This document shows, piece after piece, positions 32,357-44,878 of a DNA stretch of 64,000 nucleotides (position 1 is the stretch's first letter; the number at the start of each line of letters is the position of its first letter). Where the stretch lies: the NCBI RefSeq assembly GCF_010183535.1, contig NC_071333.1, positions 806,001-870,000 of the forward strand, written 5' to 3'. The position numbers and the translations under genes were made by a program. The notes under the pieces are model-generated. The model saw only the letters and a program-made list of their open reading frames with translations. It was not told where the DNA came from and did no database searches. Origin of the DNA: Caenorhabditis remanei. Its lineage: Eukaryota > Nematoda > Chromadorea > Rhabditida > Rhabditidae.

Positions 32357-35300
32357 TGTGGATAATCTGAAAGTTTGAAAGATACATTTAGTTTTCAAGT
32401 AAAGACGCTCAACATATATTTTTTGAAAAAAAAACAATGAAAATTAGAAGAGTGCGTCTATTCATAGCAAAGGAGTCATAGGAGCATCTGTTTCCAATTT
32501 TAGAATGACGTCAGTAGAATAAAGAATTAGGTGTCTACGGAAGTTTGTCTGGAATTGAAATTATACAAATTTGAACCACAAAGGCTACGCTAGATAAATT
32601 TACAATAAGCGAGTGGTTCTTCAGCCCCGGATTTTATACTAAAATCAAAATATAAGCAAAATATAAAAACAAATAAGAAATTCCAACAAATTCGTCAGGA
32701 TTTCCAATACTCCATTCTCCTTTTCACAATCCTCCGCCGCAGTTCTTCCTAAGGTTGTTTTTGATTTGAAGCGGAAAAACACTCATTCAATTTTTCTTCC
32801 TCCTCCTCTTTTTTTATTCACACAAATACGTTCCGTACGAATTCAATTTCTAGAATCCTTTTTATTCTTTTCAGAAAATTCCAGTGAGTCTAGATAAAAA
32901 TAAAGGGAACGGGGGGAAAAGAAGAAGAAAACAGAGACTGGAAGTGGGAAAATGAGAAAAACAGCATCACCCTGGTTTTAATGCGTGTAGAAAAGAGTGA
33001 AGGTGTGGATGGTGAAGAAGAACAGAACGCAAAGCCTGTGGAGTGTTATTTACTAGGGAATGATATCATAATCAATTTCAGAAAATGTTATTACCAGTTC
33101 CAGAATATGTTAAAATATGTTAGGTGTGTCATTATATCATGAATCTAGAACATAGTTCTGGAATATGAAAAAGCAATCAACAAAAGTGTGCAGGTGTATG
33201 AAAATCTAATATTGAATGAACTTTGAGATGAACTATACAACCAAAGTGTAATATTCGAACTGAAAGTGAATTTAGAGTTTCAAAACAAACAGAACAGACT
33301 TCTCCAGGAATTAATGTTTGATATTGGTGGAAAATTGGGGAATATGGTAAGCTAACATGTATGTCCTGAAAATGTTGATATTCTGAGCTCTGTGCAGTTT
33401 CAGAACATTTTTAGTCAAGCTTTAACGTGTAGACTGGGTGAGACAGTATCTCAGTAGGCAGGTCAATTTTTCTCACATTTTCTGACAACGCAATTTAATT
33501 GAGCATATTCAAACATGTATGTGTGCCCAGTTTCAGCAAATTCCTCACCGGTGTATGAAAAAGGTTCCATTGTCAGTACTACAAAAATATTGTAAGCTAT
33601 TGGGTTTGAATCGAACTGTGGGAATTGAAATTCTTCCTTACAAGCCTTAAAAATTACTATTTCTGTGATAACACCTGCAATACGTCAAAACTTTCCAGTA
33701 CAAAGGTTTTGAAGCAGTCTTTTCGCTACATAACTACGTTTTGAATAATATCTGAGCATATGTGATCCTTTTTAAGAATTATTGTTCTGGTCTCTGGGTC
33801 CAGTTTCCAAGAGAGCTCATATCATTCTATTAGAATGTAAATTATGCTCTGCAATATAATTCCAAGCGTTTGATACATGAAAAATAAATAAAGAACAATT
33901 TTCCGAAAGACAAAACTTCATTCTTCTCTTTTTATTCAAACTCAAACCTGAAACCCCAGAAATTCATCTAGACAACAAACAACTTGAATATTTTTCAGCC
34001 ATTCCGAAACTCGTTTAGCAAAAATTACCGGAAGTTTGAAGTATTTCCGGGTTGTTTTCAAGTTATATTTCTCAAATGCTTTTAAAGGTGTTGGAAAGCA
34101 AGTTCCCGACACCTCATTGTTGTCATAAAAAATTTTCTTTTAGACACAACTTGCATTTCCCGGTTGCAATTCCAAAAGAAGTTCTATAGCAGACACCTGA
34201 AAAAAACACAAAAAAAAAACAAGTGTACCTAACTAAAACAGCAATTCCAGGCGAAATGGAAAAAGGAACACGTAACTCGGTTCTAACTTGTTTTCCGTCG
34301 AACATTCTCAGAATATTCTTTTCAAAGTTATTCAACCAGTTACAGGGTATTTTTCAGACACTTCCCTGATCTTCACCTCTTGTTTTCCTTTTCCCTCGTT
34401 GTTTTGAGGACAAATTACACTGTTGTTATATCTGATTCATTCCTTGATAAACCAATTCTCAAGGGCTTAATCAACCGAAACATGCATACTCACAAGGGAA
34501 TTCAATTTCCAGAAACTCTACAGATTTCTTTCCAGATTACTCAGTTTTATGGCATTTCTTATTGTTCTCGGAACTCAATTATTCCAAGAAATGCTCGCAT
34601 GACCTTCTCAACTTTTCCGGTAATAACGCATGTTTTATGGCTGTACGATTTTATAGTCGTTTTTTACCCACTTTTTAGCCATTCTCCTAGTTTTCCCTCT
34701 ATTAACGCCGATTTATTCTCTTTCAGTGAGTATTTCATTGCTTATTCTAGCACTACACGCCCATTTCGGCAGGCCTCTGAAGGCGTATGGAGCCGAGGGG
34801 TGGGCCTTCGCTCTTCTTTTGCTCCGAATTGTGGACTAACTCGGTTAATTCTGTGTGGCAAATGGTGACTGCACGCAGTATCTTCTTTTGCTATGCATTT
34901 CTCTCCTCACCATCATTTTCTTACATTTAGTTTGACTTCTTCTCTAATTTTTGCAGTTGGCATCTTTGTTTTTGATGACAGCACAATCAGTTAGTGGCTT
35001 TAGTAGACGTCTTCATTGAGACAACGACTACCTCTAAAAACTGAGATATTTTTTCATCTGCAGAGAGAAAATGTGTTTTTTTCTTGAAATATCATCATAT
35101 TGCATATGCTGGATAAATCGCGCACAGTTTTTCCAATTTTTTAGAAAAACCTTCACTTTTTGTTGAATTTTCAAACCTGGATCCTTGCTTTTTGATCAAT
35201 TTTTGCCTACAAACGAATCACTAGGATTACCCGGTCACGGTTTAGTCAGTGTTCCTCTCCTTCAAATTTTCTATGCAGCATATCCAATTTGTATCATTTC

Positions 35301-37538
35301 ACCACTTTCTGAAAAAGAAATTCAGACAAACAAATGTTATTGCCTCGCTCAGAAGCATCCCATCCACTCTTCCATAAATGAGTTTTTGAGAAGATCGTGT
35401 CTCAAAGACTGGTCAAGGGCCATTGCTCCTGACCTATTAATCACGTAGTGTGTCTATATTTCTTCTTCTTTTTATATTCTATACTTTTTCAAAAATACGC
35501 TACAGGATTTGAAGGTCTTCCTTTGCTTCCTTGCTCTCCATTTTTCTTTTTTCAATATGTTTTGTTTCTTTTTCTAAGAGGGTTTCCGCTCATTTCAATA
35601 GGTACTCCTGCCATTCTGATGGCATCGTTAAAAAAGTGGGAGTAGCAGTACTAGTAGTATTCTTAGTGCGCCTCCTTCCTTTTTCTCTCCTCTTCTTCCT
35701 CCACGCATTGGCAAAAAATTCATTCGCATTCCATATTAGCATGGCAAGACACATTAATTGAAAGTAAACGAGATGCGAGAAGAAAACGAAAGACGACATG
35801 CCGAGTGGCGAGCTTAGAAAAGCGAGATGAAGAAAACCTGCATTTTCTGTGAGTGTGTGTGTGCCGCTACTGCTTCTCAGTCAAGCCAAGCCAACAACAG
35901 AGAACGACGAAGAAGGAGAAAAAGAAGAAGTATCACATGATTCAAATCCTTTTCTAACTCGCAAATGTAATCTAGATATATGGGGCCTCATGCCGCCACA
36001 CACCACTTTTTTCTTCTTAATTTTCGGGATGGGATATTATATGTTGCAGTGTACACAAAGAGGCCGCAGACTACCTAGACATTGATGCTTTCTAGAGAGG
36101 ATGAGACTGAGCTACAGTATATCGACACTAGTATTAGTGACCTAATTAGCGCTAATTGAGGTTGAAGATTATCATATTTCATTGCAAATCAGTAGGGCGC
36201 GTTGCCTTCAAGCTCAAGTTCTGATGAACTATCAGTTAATCAGAACAAACTCCGAATGTTGTCAGAAAAGTCAGAAGATACTACATGACCACAATATGGG
36301 TAGCAGGGGGATTCATTTTTGTACCTGCTTATTAAGTTGTCCGGTGTTGGCTTCTTTTTCCGAAACCTAACATTTTCAAAGCAACAACTTTTATGAATCA
36401 TATTCATAACCTCAGGTATTACTCTAGAGTACTACAAATTACTATTTAGGTAATATATGAATGGTTTTCATAAAAAAGATATGATACAAGGTACTCAAAG
36501 TTTTATACTTCTGGAAACTTGAGAAAATTGATATACATTCCACAAAAAGAGTGTGCCTGACGTCAGCTAAAAAAATCTGCTGAAGATCCTCTTAGTTCTT
36601 TTTAAATCTAGTAAACAACTACCACTCCATTTCCGTTTTCTTCATCTCACCGAGTGTTTATCACGTTTTTCTTCTCGCAAATGTGTTTATTTTCTTGAGA
36701 ATGTAAATTACAGTTGTACGTTTTTCAATTAGTCATGAATCAGTACGTTAGAAATATATTCTGGTTTGCCCAAACTTCTTAATATAATATACCAGTTTTC
36801 CGATTCTCCAAACTTCAAAAAGCCAATAACAACGCTTGATGAACTTTACCGCATCATGCTATTTCTATGAAATCATTTTTCTCAATACCCGTTATTACCA
36901 CAGACATGTAATTCATGTGTATATGAAACCAAGAGTTGAAGTTCAAACTTTACTTTTATGAATTATTCCAAACTTCTCGAAGATCCCTTCATGAATGTGA
37001 GTGATAACGTTATGGCATGTTCATGATAGAACTAGAGAATACTCTTGGGATTCTATGAATTTAAATATAACTAATGAGGTTTTTTCTAATAAAAATAATG
37101 ACAAAACAATTCCAATGGCTCTGTATTTTAATCCAACCTCATTTACTTGAATTTTGATGCTGCTGTTTTTCACCCGGTATTTTCTTTTGTTTTGTCTATT
37201 TCTATTTCTAGCTTCTTCTGTCGTTTCGCTCTTCTTAGTCGGACCTATCACTCCCCCAGGCCGTTAAATTAGAATTGAGGGATTTGACTTGAGTTATTTT
37301 CGGTTATTTTTTTTTTCTTCTACTTCTTTTCCTCACTTTGCTTTTCATTTCATTTCGACTTTTCCAACAAAAAGTTAGTTCCCCTACCGAGAGAATCATT
37401 TGAGCGTAATAAAATATTTCACTCACTCCTTTTTCTCATTTCCTGACTCCGTAGGTCTTTTTTTCCATTTTTAGTTCTATGACATGTCTTATTCGCTCAC
37501 AATAAATGAGAATTTCAGAATGGTCGTAAGTTGACAAC
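32357..37538. other. 5.2 kb region without recognised genes
   Basis: AT-rich, with scattered short open frames. The longest is 34380-34868 on plus (162 codons); its translation has no domain, no codon bias I can see and no splice context. GC-richer blocks occur at 34760-34860 and 35790-35900. Near 36155 the palindrome AATTAGCGCTAATT and just before it CACTAGTATTAGTG are small dyads. The 3' part (36600-37530) probably contains the promoter of the small membrane protein at 37539, with a TTTCAG acceptor ending at 37519. Confidence 0.45.
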
Positions 37539-38065
37539 ATGGACAATTATCATAGTGGTCAGTTTGGTGGTGAACCGGACTCGTATCCACATGAGTACAT
37601 CTCAAACACCGTGCAAAATGGGCTGGCAGGAGTGAGTTTGTTTATTCTGATGATGATTTGTGAAATCGGAGCTTTTGGGTCCTGGGGGAAATCTGCAAAT
37701 AGGATTAGTTGCATACTTGACAGATGTACACTGACAACTTTCAGTGACCATGTTCAATGACAAGTCAGTGTACTTTGTCATTGTAGTTCTGTACAATGAC
37801 AAAGTACACTGACACTTTGTCATTGTATTTCTGTACAATGACAAAATAAACTGACACAATATAATGACAGTTTCAGGTGCCGATGTGGGCAATATGGTCA
37901 TTTGTGATCTGTGCCGTTTTGATAATTGCCGTCCTACTGCTGGATTACTGTGTCATTCGGAGGAATGCATTAGGAAATACCTGTTGTACAAAATCTCGTC
38001 AGAAACGCGGAACCATCAACGCGGCTCACCAGAAGCGATCGACCAACATGTTGCTTAATGTATGA
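37539..38065 (+). CDS. Small single-pass membrane protein (93 aa)
   Basis: Two exons, 37539-37631 and 37877-38065, join in phase to 93 aa. The first encodes MDNYHSGQFGGEPDSYPHEY and the short segment NTVQNGLAG. The second has one transmembrane helix (WSFVICAVLIIAVLLLDYCV), then two cysteines and a basic tail (NTCCTKSRQKRGTINAAHQK) ending MLLNV. The Trp-led helix followed by Cys and Lys/Arg resembles the N-terminal part of a synaptotagmin, but no C2-domain exons follow before sel-12. The final GTATGA could be either Val-stop or a donor for a downstream exon I did not find. Function unknown. Confidence 0.65.
37765..37812. repeat. Perfect 21-bp inverted repeat (hairpin) in an intron
   Basis: TCAGTGTACTTTGTCATTGT at 37765-37784 (plus A) is followed by the 6-nt spacer GTTCTG and then its exact reverse complement ending at 37812. 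A second, less perfect copy follows at 37813-37855 (TTTGTCATTGTA, then TACAATGACAAA). It fills most of the single intron of the 93-aa gene and belongs to the ACACTGACA repeat family. Confidence 0.9.
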
Positions 38066-39972
38066 AGAAAGATTTTTCGGATTTTGAAAACCAAATTACG
38101 TTAGTTTGACAGGAGCAAAGCTTTTATTTTTGGTAATGACCCAGTACATCTGATATGATATTATTCCGTGGATAGGCAACTATTTTTAATAGCTAAAACC
38201 CGCATGCTCGTTTTAAACTCGGTTCATTATGTGACCTTTTCCCTTGTCACAACCAAAATTTATGTTAGAAACTTGAATTTTTTAATTCTGTTGTACCCAA
38301 CGAATCATTATACCTTTATTACGGGAAAACTTACAGAAGTTGAACCGTAACGTGGCTCAATTGGACCAAGATGTATAGCAGTTCAAATGCTCAACGATTC
38401 ACAAATCATTGGCTCGGACATAATCAGAATCAAATCATTTTTCCCCCATACCCCACTTGTTCAATATTTCAGAGTTCTATGAGAAAAAACATTCCACGGT
38501 TTGCAGAATTTTACTTAATTGTCATGTCATGCTTTTTAAACAATTTGTATATTTTCAAATGTTGAATAATAAATTTCAATCAATGCTTTTATAATCTCAT
38601 TTTATATAGTAATTAGAATCGATGTATGAAAACAACTGGTAGTCTTGGGCATTGAATGTTAATCATTAATTAAATAAATTGAGTTAGTGAAAGAAAATGT
38701 GTTTACTCAATTAGCGCTGTTTTTCTAGCAAGTGAGAAAAGAGGGAGGGAAATGTGGTTGCTTGTTTTTAACCACAATTTGCGATGATCTAAATGGAAAT
38801 GGTGGGGAAAAAGAACACGGAAAAGCACTGTCAAAGCAAAATGTTGAATGATTTTCATACAAGGAAAGTTTTATCATCGAATTTCACATTAACACAATTT
38901 TTTTAGTTTTAAATAAGTTACAGCTTTTATAATACAACCCCGGAATAGATGAAAATGTGAACACTAACTGAAAACTCAGTCAAAAGTAGTTGTCTATAGA
39001 CGTGCAAGGCGTATTTATCTAATAGTCATTATTAACTTTTCAACAGAGAGTATACGTCAAGAGTATTATTTTTCGACCTTACTGATGCCATAATTCCCAA
39101 ATAATTTATGTAAACCTAGTTTCTTCTTCTAGAAATTTTCTTTTTTGTAATAATGTTTCCTAAGCAAATATACTTGTTCGGATTTTTGATATTTTCTTTG
39201 CTTCAAACTGAATAGTATCAATGCAAATAAAAGTGTACTGTCTTTAAAAATATGATTGAAACTTTATGAACTCGACTATTCCAAACACAAACATAATGAA
39301 AAAAGACTCTTACACTCAAATCACATGTTCTATCAACTAACGATACCATGAAAAATGAAAAATCTTTTTCTCTTTTTACTACCACAATTCTGAACTACAA
39401 TGCATAATTTTTGTGTTTCTAATCACCATCTTTGGTAATGTTTGAGCAGAAAACATAGATTACATCATTCCCAACTATCTTATTCATGGCCATGTCTGTG
39501 TCTCTTCTTTCCCGTCGTCTCGGTGTCTTTATCGACGGAATACATTGGCATTTTCTCTTCATTAAGAAAGAGGGAAACGTACGCCTTTCCTCCTCACACA
39601 ACAAACAACGGGCAAACATTGCCCCGAGACGCTCATTCAATGTTACACACAAACTGACCTTTGTCTGTCACCTCTTCTCTCTCGTCGAGGGACGTGGCCT
39701 AGGACCCGCTGGCCGGCAGGCAACCACCCGGTCTCTCATTATTTTGTGAACACCGAAACCATGTGCTCACCTTCTGTCATTGATTTTTAAAACATTCCAA
39801 TTATTATTGAAATTATTATTATTTTAATTTTGCGTCCTCCAGAATAGGCCCGACAAATTGTTTCTATATCTTTTGTAATCCACTTCGGTTGTATCAGTGG
39901 CTCTTTGCCCTTCATCACGAATCTAAATAAATAAATTTACATTTTCCAAATGAATTAATAATATTTTTTCAG
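38066..39972. other. Region upstream of sel-12
   Basis: 1.9 kb with no coding exon recognised. AT-rich until about 39420. Positions 39480-39740 are GC-richer, with a block near 39690-39735 containing GGCCTAGGACCCGCTGGCCGG, a likely sel-12 promoter. The open frames on both strands at 39419-39749 overlap this block and have no domain. An acceptor (ATTTTTTCAG) ends at 39972, immediately before the sel-12 ATG. Confidence 0.45.
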
Positions 39973-42900
39973 ATGTCTTCAAACAGAGGTGCACACGAAG
40001 GAGGCGGCGTGGGTAGTGAAACACATGTAAGTTTTTTGGCTATTTCAACATTATTCAACCATTTTTTATCAATTCAGACAACATACGGCACGAATCTCAT
40101 CTCAAACAGGACTGGAGCAGAAGAAGAAAATCAAGTGGAAGAGGCGGAGTTGAAATATGGAGCATCGCATGTCATACACTTGTTTGTACCAGTTTCCTTG
40201 TGTATGGCTCTTGTTGTTTTCACCATGAATACCGTCACGTTTTACAGTCAGAACAATGGGAGGCATTTGTGAGTTTTTGCATTCAGATTTTAGGAATATT
40301 CATAAAAAATGAAGAAAAACTGGTTAGAAACATGGATTTCGTAGAATTCTAGAACGTCGTTCAACTAAAACAGCGTTTTTGATCGAACGGGAGGTATATA
40401 TCCCTTCGGTGGGACATTTGAAGTTTCAACTAGCCGTTGTATCTGTAAAAACGATACTCAAGCACTAAATTCTTAATACCCAGGTTCAGAAGTTTTCTCC
40501 ACAGCGTTTCATATTCATTTTAATGTAGCTTATATGGTGAAAAAACGCTATGAATTGTCCTCCGATTCATATTACTTAACCACACAGTGGAGTTTTTTTT
40601 CACATCAACTATTGGACACCTTGATGCACATGGAATTTTGACTTAAGAGATAGAACACGTTGTTATTAGAAAGCACGAAACGTGCTTGGGCTGCAAAATA
40701 AAAATCTGAAAAAGCTTTTTTTGAACAACTGGAAGAAAAAAACACCTTCAAATGGACATGCTAAAACAATGCAAGCTTTTTTTGCCGCATGTGTCCCAAC
40801 AGTATATTTTGAATTGTTGGTACTGATCAATCCTTCCGTCATAGGTTTCCAAAACAGGAAACCGTTTCAACCACTAAAATTCTGTATTACCCCCACAAGA
40901 ACCAAGTAGGAGTGCATTCAGTACTAGGCCAGAGTGAATCGAGGACGACCTCTGCTTGTTTGTTGAAAAGTTTTTTCGAACATTTGAGAAGACAATAATA
41001 TTCCATATTTTGATTAGTTGCCTTGTTTCTGGAGTTCTTAATTATACCCAATGATATTTTTGCACATCAAGTTGTCACAGTTCCTGAATTTTTCCGTTTG
41101 CGCCAAGTTTTTTGTATGTTTCAGTTGGTATTTCTAAAACTTCTTCTCTTAATCAAGTTATCCTAGAAGCGTTTTAACTACTAACAGTAAGTTTATTAGA
41201 TCAACATTTTCACGATTACTGTTCCAAAATCAACAGTTTTTGGATTTTTTTTCTTATTCATTTGTTTTGCTCATATCTCAGCTCATTCTCAACATATTGT
41301 CACCAAAAAAGTGTCAATCTCAATCACAATTTTTTTCAATTAGCTCAATTGTTGAAATGAATATAAAGACGTGATTCTAAAACAGTTTTCATCCGCTGTT
41401 TCTGTTTTGTTCTTCTACTCATGATGAACGTTTACCAGGTTAGTTTAGCATGATTCGGAAAACTTATTTATCATAACAAAATAGCTGTGGCAGTTAAAAG
41501 CAAGATTCACTATGTTTTCATAGTCCCAGACGTAAGATTAAACACTCTCTTCTGCTGTTTTACGACCATCCAGTGAATTATCAGTATCTATTCACGATAT
41601 CACAGTAAGAAGAACTGAAAGTTCTGCCGTAATTAGTTTCCAGAGCGGGGATTGTACCTTTCCCACCAATGAAGACACATTTCCTATATTTCAAGAGAAC
41701 ATTTTCCGAATTTTGGGTGTCATATTCACACTCCTTCTTATTTTTGTTCATAACTCAGCTCATTTAAATTATATTACTCTGAAATTAGTGTTAATCTTGA
41801 TCATTTTCACAGCTTTATCCATTTCCATTGAAAAAATTTAAAAAATCGGGTTTATTTCCAAAATCGTCCTTTTCTTCAGAAAATCATTTCTCACTTTTCT
41901 TAGCTCAGAGGGTGTACTGGCGGGAAGGCACACTGCAAGAATAACACTGCCGACAGAGAGACGCAGACAAAGTCTCAACGAAAACAGTTTGAGCGATTCA
42001 TATTCAGACTTTTTGCTAATGTTCTATTAATGTAGACGTCAGAAAAGATTTAAAATTTCCATTGAGATATTCTGTTGTATGTAAAAAATGAAAACGTTCT
42101 TCTGGTGGAAAGAAAGTTGGATTTCCGTTTGTTTCGAAAATGTTGTCTCGCGATTTAAGGAACTGTAAAAGATGTAAAAATGTTGTTGTAATCTGATCAA
42201 TCATTGATTTGGAAAAAAAAGGAACAAACTATTACAAAAGTTCAGGAGGGTCGGTTTACTGAAGCTTGACACCTCATTTAATATTATAACTTTGCTCATT
42301 TCTAACATTTCGAAACAAAACTAGTGTCAATCTTTATCATTTTTCCTGATTTATCCATTTCCGTCGAAAAAATTCACAAAATTAATTTTATCTCGAAAAT
42401 TGTCATCCGCTTCAAAAAGTCGCTTCCCACTTTTTGTTGGCTAGGACTGGAGTAGTGGTAGGCCGCACACTGCGACCAGATCACTGCAAACAGTGAGACG
42501 CAGACATCTTCCCTACTCTTCTGAGCGAGGAAAAGTGGGAAATGCCTGTTCAAAGCGGTGGACGAATTTGGAGATAAGACTGATTTTCAAAAAAATTTTG
42601 ACGGATATAGGTAAAACAGTGAAAATGATTAAGATTAACACTGATTTCAAGGCAAAATGATTTAAATGACATGAGTTAGGAGCAAAACTAAGTTTTTACT
42701 GTGGACTATTGTTTGGTGGTATACAAAAAGACAGCTAACAACTATCGGACATCAAAATTTTGAAAAGCGAATCTCGGACTACAAAATTAATGGATAATAT
42801 GAAATCACAGCTAACTTCAATTACTAAAACCAAACATTTTCCAGGCTCTACACCCCATTCGTCAAGGAAACCGACAGTATTGTGGAGAAAGGATTGATGT

Positions 42901-44597
42901 CGCTTGGAAACGCACTTATCATGCTTCTTGTTGTTGTTTTCATGACAGTTTTGCTCATTGTCTTCTACAAATACAAGTTCTACAGAGTGATTCATGGTTG
43001 GCTGATTGTCAGTAGCTGTTTACTCTTGTTTCTTTTCACAACAATATACGTACAGTAAGTTTCCAATATTCTCGTCAAGACAAACATAAAAATCTATCAT
43101 TTCAGAGAAGTCATGAAAAGCTTTGATATTTCGCCATCTGCCGTTCTGGTGTTGTTTGGTTTAGCAAACTATGGAGTAGTGGGAATGATGTGTATTCATT
43201 GGAAAGGACCACTACTTCTGCAACAGGTACCAGCTTCACAGTCACTGATTTCATCTGATATCAAAGCTTTCAGTTCTACCTCATCACCATGTCCGCCTTG
43301 ATGGCTCTCGTCTTCATCAAGTATCTGCCGGAATGGACAGTGTGGTTTGTGCTTTTTGTGATTTCCGTCTGGGACCTGGTCGCTGTACTAACACCAAAAG
43401 GACCGTTAAGATATCTGGTGGAGACTGCTCAAGAAAGGAACGAACCGATATTTCCAGCACTGATATATTCGTGTAAGTTTTTATTTGTAAATGAGTGAAA
43501 AACACAATAATGTTTTCTCCTCTTAGAAATCATAGTTGCGTATTTTTTTGAATGATCACTACAGTTTTATATACATGTTTTGTATTGGATCGGCTTGGAA
43601 GCCATCAATTTATCGAATCTGTTGAAATGATTTGTGCCAACCTATAATTTGTTCACTTTCAGCTGGAGTCATATACCCTTACGTCCTTGTCACCGCTGTT
43701 GAGAATCCAGGAGAGTCCAGAGAGCCCAGGGAACCCAGAGAACAACCCGCTGACACTGACGGTTAGTTCTCGGTTAGCAGACTAAGAAACAAAAACAACA
43801 AAATTTCCAGCTGTACCTTCAACATCAACTGGATTTGCTCCAGCTCCAGAAACTGGCGCCAAACGGACCAAAGTAAAAAGAGTCGCTCAAAAAGTGCAAA
43901 TCGAGACGCAATCCACAAGTCAGGGAGAGGGTTCTGGAGGAGTTAGAGTGGAAAGAGTGCCAACCAGACCGGTTCAGCAAGAGCCACCAATGCAACAACA
44001 TCACGATGATTTCCAGGAAGAAAGTAAGTATTTCAAATTATGTCGGGATTGCAAGTCCCAAAGTTGCAAAATCTCGGTCCGGAGTCAAAAATGTGAAAAA
44101 TTTCTGAAATTTCTCTCAAAAATCCCATGTACGCCTGAAATTTTGTCAATAATCGAAAATTGAAAACCTAGTGAATTCGACTTTTTTGCAAAAAAATCAA
44201 AAAAATTTCGAAAAAAATAGAAATTTCAAATTCTTGTACTGAGACCCGAGCCGACCGGGCCGGTGAAAAATCTCACATATGCCCTAGCCGGCCCGTTGCC
44301 AGTCTGATAATTGCAGTTTTGTTTACAGGAGGTGTCAAACTTGGTCTCGGTGACTTCATCTTCTACTCCGTTCTCCTAGGAAAAGCCTCATCCTATTTCG
44401 ACTGGAACACTACTATCGCTTGCTATGTTGCCATTCTAATTGGATTATGTTTCACACTTGTTCTTCTTGCCGTATTCAAGCGGGCACTTCCGGCTCTCCC
44501 TATTTCCATCTTTTCCGGGCTCATTTTCTATTTTTGTACCCGCTGGATCATCACTCCATTTGTCACCCATGTCTCGCAAAATTGTCTATTATACTGA
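39973..44597 (+). CDS. sel-12: Presenilin, catalytic subunit of gamma-secretase
   Basis: Presenilin is the aspartyl protease of gamma-secretase, a nine-pass membrane enzyme that releases the Notch (LIN-12/GLP-1) intracellular domain. Exon 1 is 39973-40026 ([18 protein letters not shown]) and the ATG follows directly on the splice acceptor. Exon 2 ends at 40268 with NNGRHL; a 2.6 kb intron follows; exon 3 resumes at 42845. Catalytic residues are intact: Asp in [11 protein letters not shown] (TM6) and Asp in [11 protein letters not shown] (TM7, GxGD), and the PAL motif in [10 protein letters not shown]. The C-terminus is HVSQNCLLY. Compared with C. elegans SEL-12 as I remember it, membrane segments are nearly identical, while the N-terminus and the loop before TM7 (with REPREPREQ) are divergent. 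An intron inside the loop carries a dispersed repeat. The gene is probably first in an operon with the hydrolase at 44879. Confidence 0.98.
41240..41980 (+). repeat. Direct copies of the sel-12 intron repeat arm
   Basis: Two regions (about 41240-41400, partial, and 41730-41975) resemble the arm of the fold-back element at 42290-42710. Shared blocks are CATAACTCAGCTCATTTAAA, GTGTTAATCTTGATCATTTT, TTTATCCATTTCCATTGAAA and GACAGAGAGACGCAGACAAA. The second copy includes the central segment with CACACTGCAAG but lacks an opposing arm. Confidence 0.6.
42290..42710. repeat. Fold-back element with ~200 bp arms in sel-12 intron 2
   Basis: The left arm (42290-42450) contains TAGTGTCAATCTTTATCATT, TTTATCCATTTCCGTCGAAA, TGTCATCCGCTTCAAAAAG and CTTCCCACTTTTTGTTGGC. 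The reverse complement of the right arm (42515-42710) reads CAGTGTTAATCTTAATCATT, TTTACCTATATCCGTCAAAA, TCGTCCACCGCTTTGAACAG and TTTCCCACTTTTCCTCGC in the same order. The loop holds GGCCGCACACTGCGACCAG and GTGAGACGCAGACATC. It has no ORF and enlarges intron 2 greatly. Confidence 0.75.
44040..44310 (-). repeat. Dispersed GGCCCG-block repeat, copy 3 (inverted) in a sel-12 intron
   Basis: Read on the minus strand it gives AACGGGCCGGCTAGGGC, GAGATTTTTCACCGGCCCGG, CTCGGGTCTCAGTACAAG, TTTTTTTGATTTTTTTGCA and AGGCGTACATGGGATTTTTG, matching copies at 12500 and 18795 block by block. It lies in the intron just before the exon encoding the GxGD motif. Confidence 0.8.
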
Positions 44598-44878
44598 AAC
44601 ATCTGTGATTTTCATGTACTTCAAAACATTTGCGTTCCTTTAGCTTTTTGCATCATCACTCTTTCCTAACGATCTCCGTTATTTTTCAACCAAAAATTCA
44701 TTCCAATCAAAATCTAAAAATAATCAAATGAATTTTAGTGACGGTTCGAAATAAAAATGTTATTTTTTATTATTATTCAATTTGTTTCACTATTGTACTA
44801 ACCTTTGCTAACAGGTGCCTCATATTTGACCTATTGTTTGTACGGTTATCAATTCAGATGGTTTTTTTCATTTCAGAT
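44598..44878 (+). promoter_or_regulatory. Candidate operon intercistronic region
   Basis: AATAAA of sel-12 lies at 44750-44755. A T-rich tract (TTATTTTTTATTATTATTC) follows, and an acceptor TTTCATTTCAG ends at 44878, directly before the ATG of the hydrolase. The gap of roughly 110-125 nt from poly(A) site to acceptor, with a U-rich element between, is the pattern of SL2-type operons in Caenorhabditis. Confidence 0.6.

Noticed and set aside
33600..33625. tRNA B-box-like GGGTTTGAATCGAA
   Set aside because: No matching A-box or cloverleaf could be drawn around it; no tRNA gene found elsewhere in the window.
34380..34868. 162-codon plus-strand ORF
   Set aside because: No domain, no splice signals framing it, composition like surrounding non-coding DNA.
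37539..38065. Calling this gene a synaptotagmin
   Set aside because: Only the anchor-like segment is present and no C2 domains are encoded nearby.
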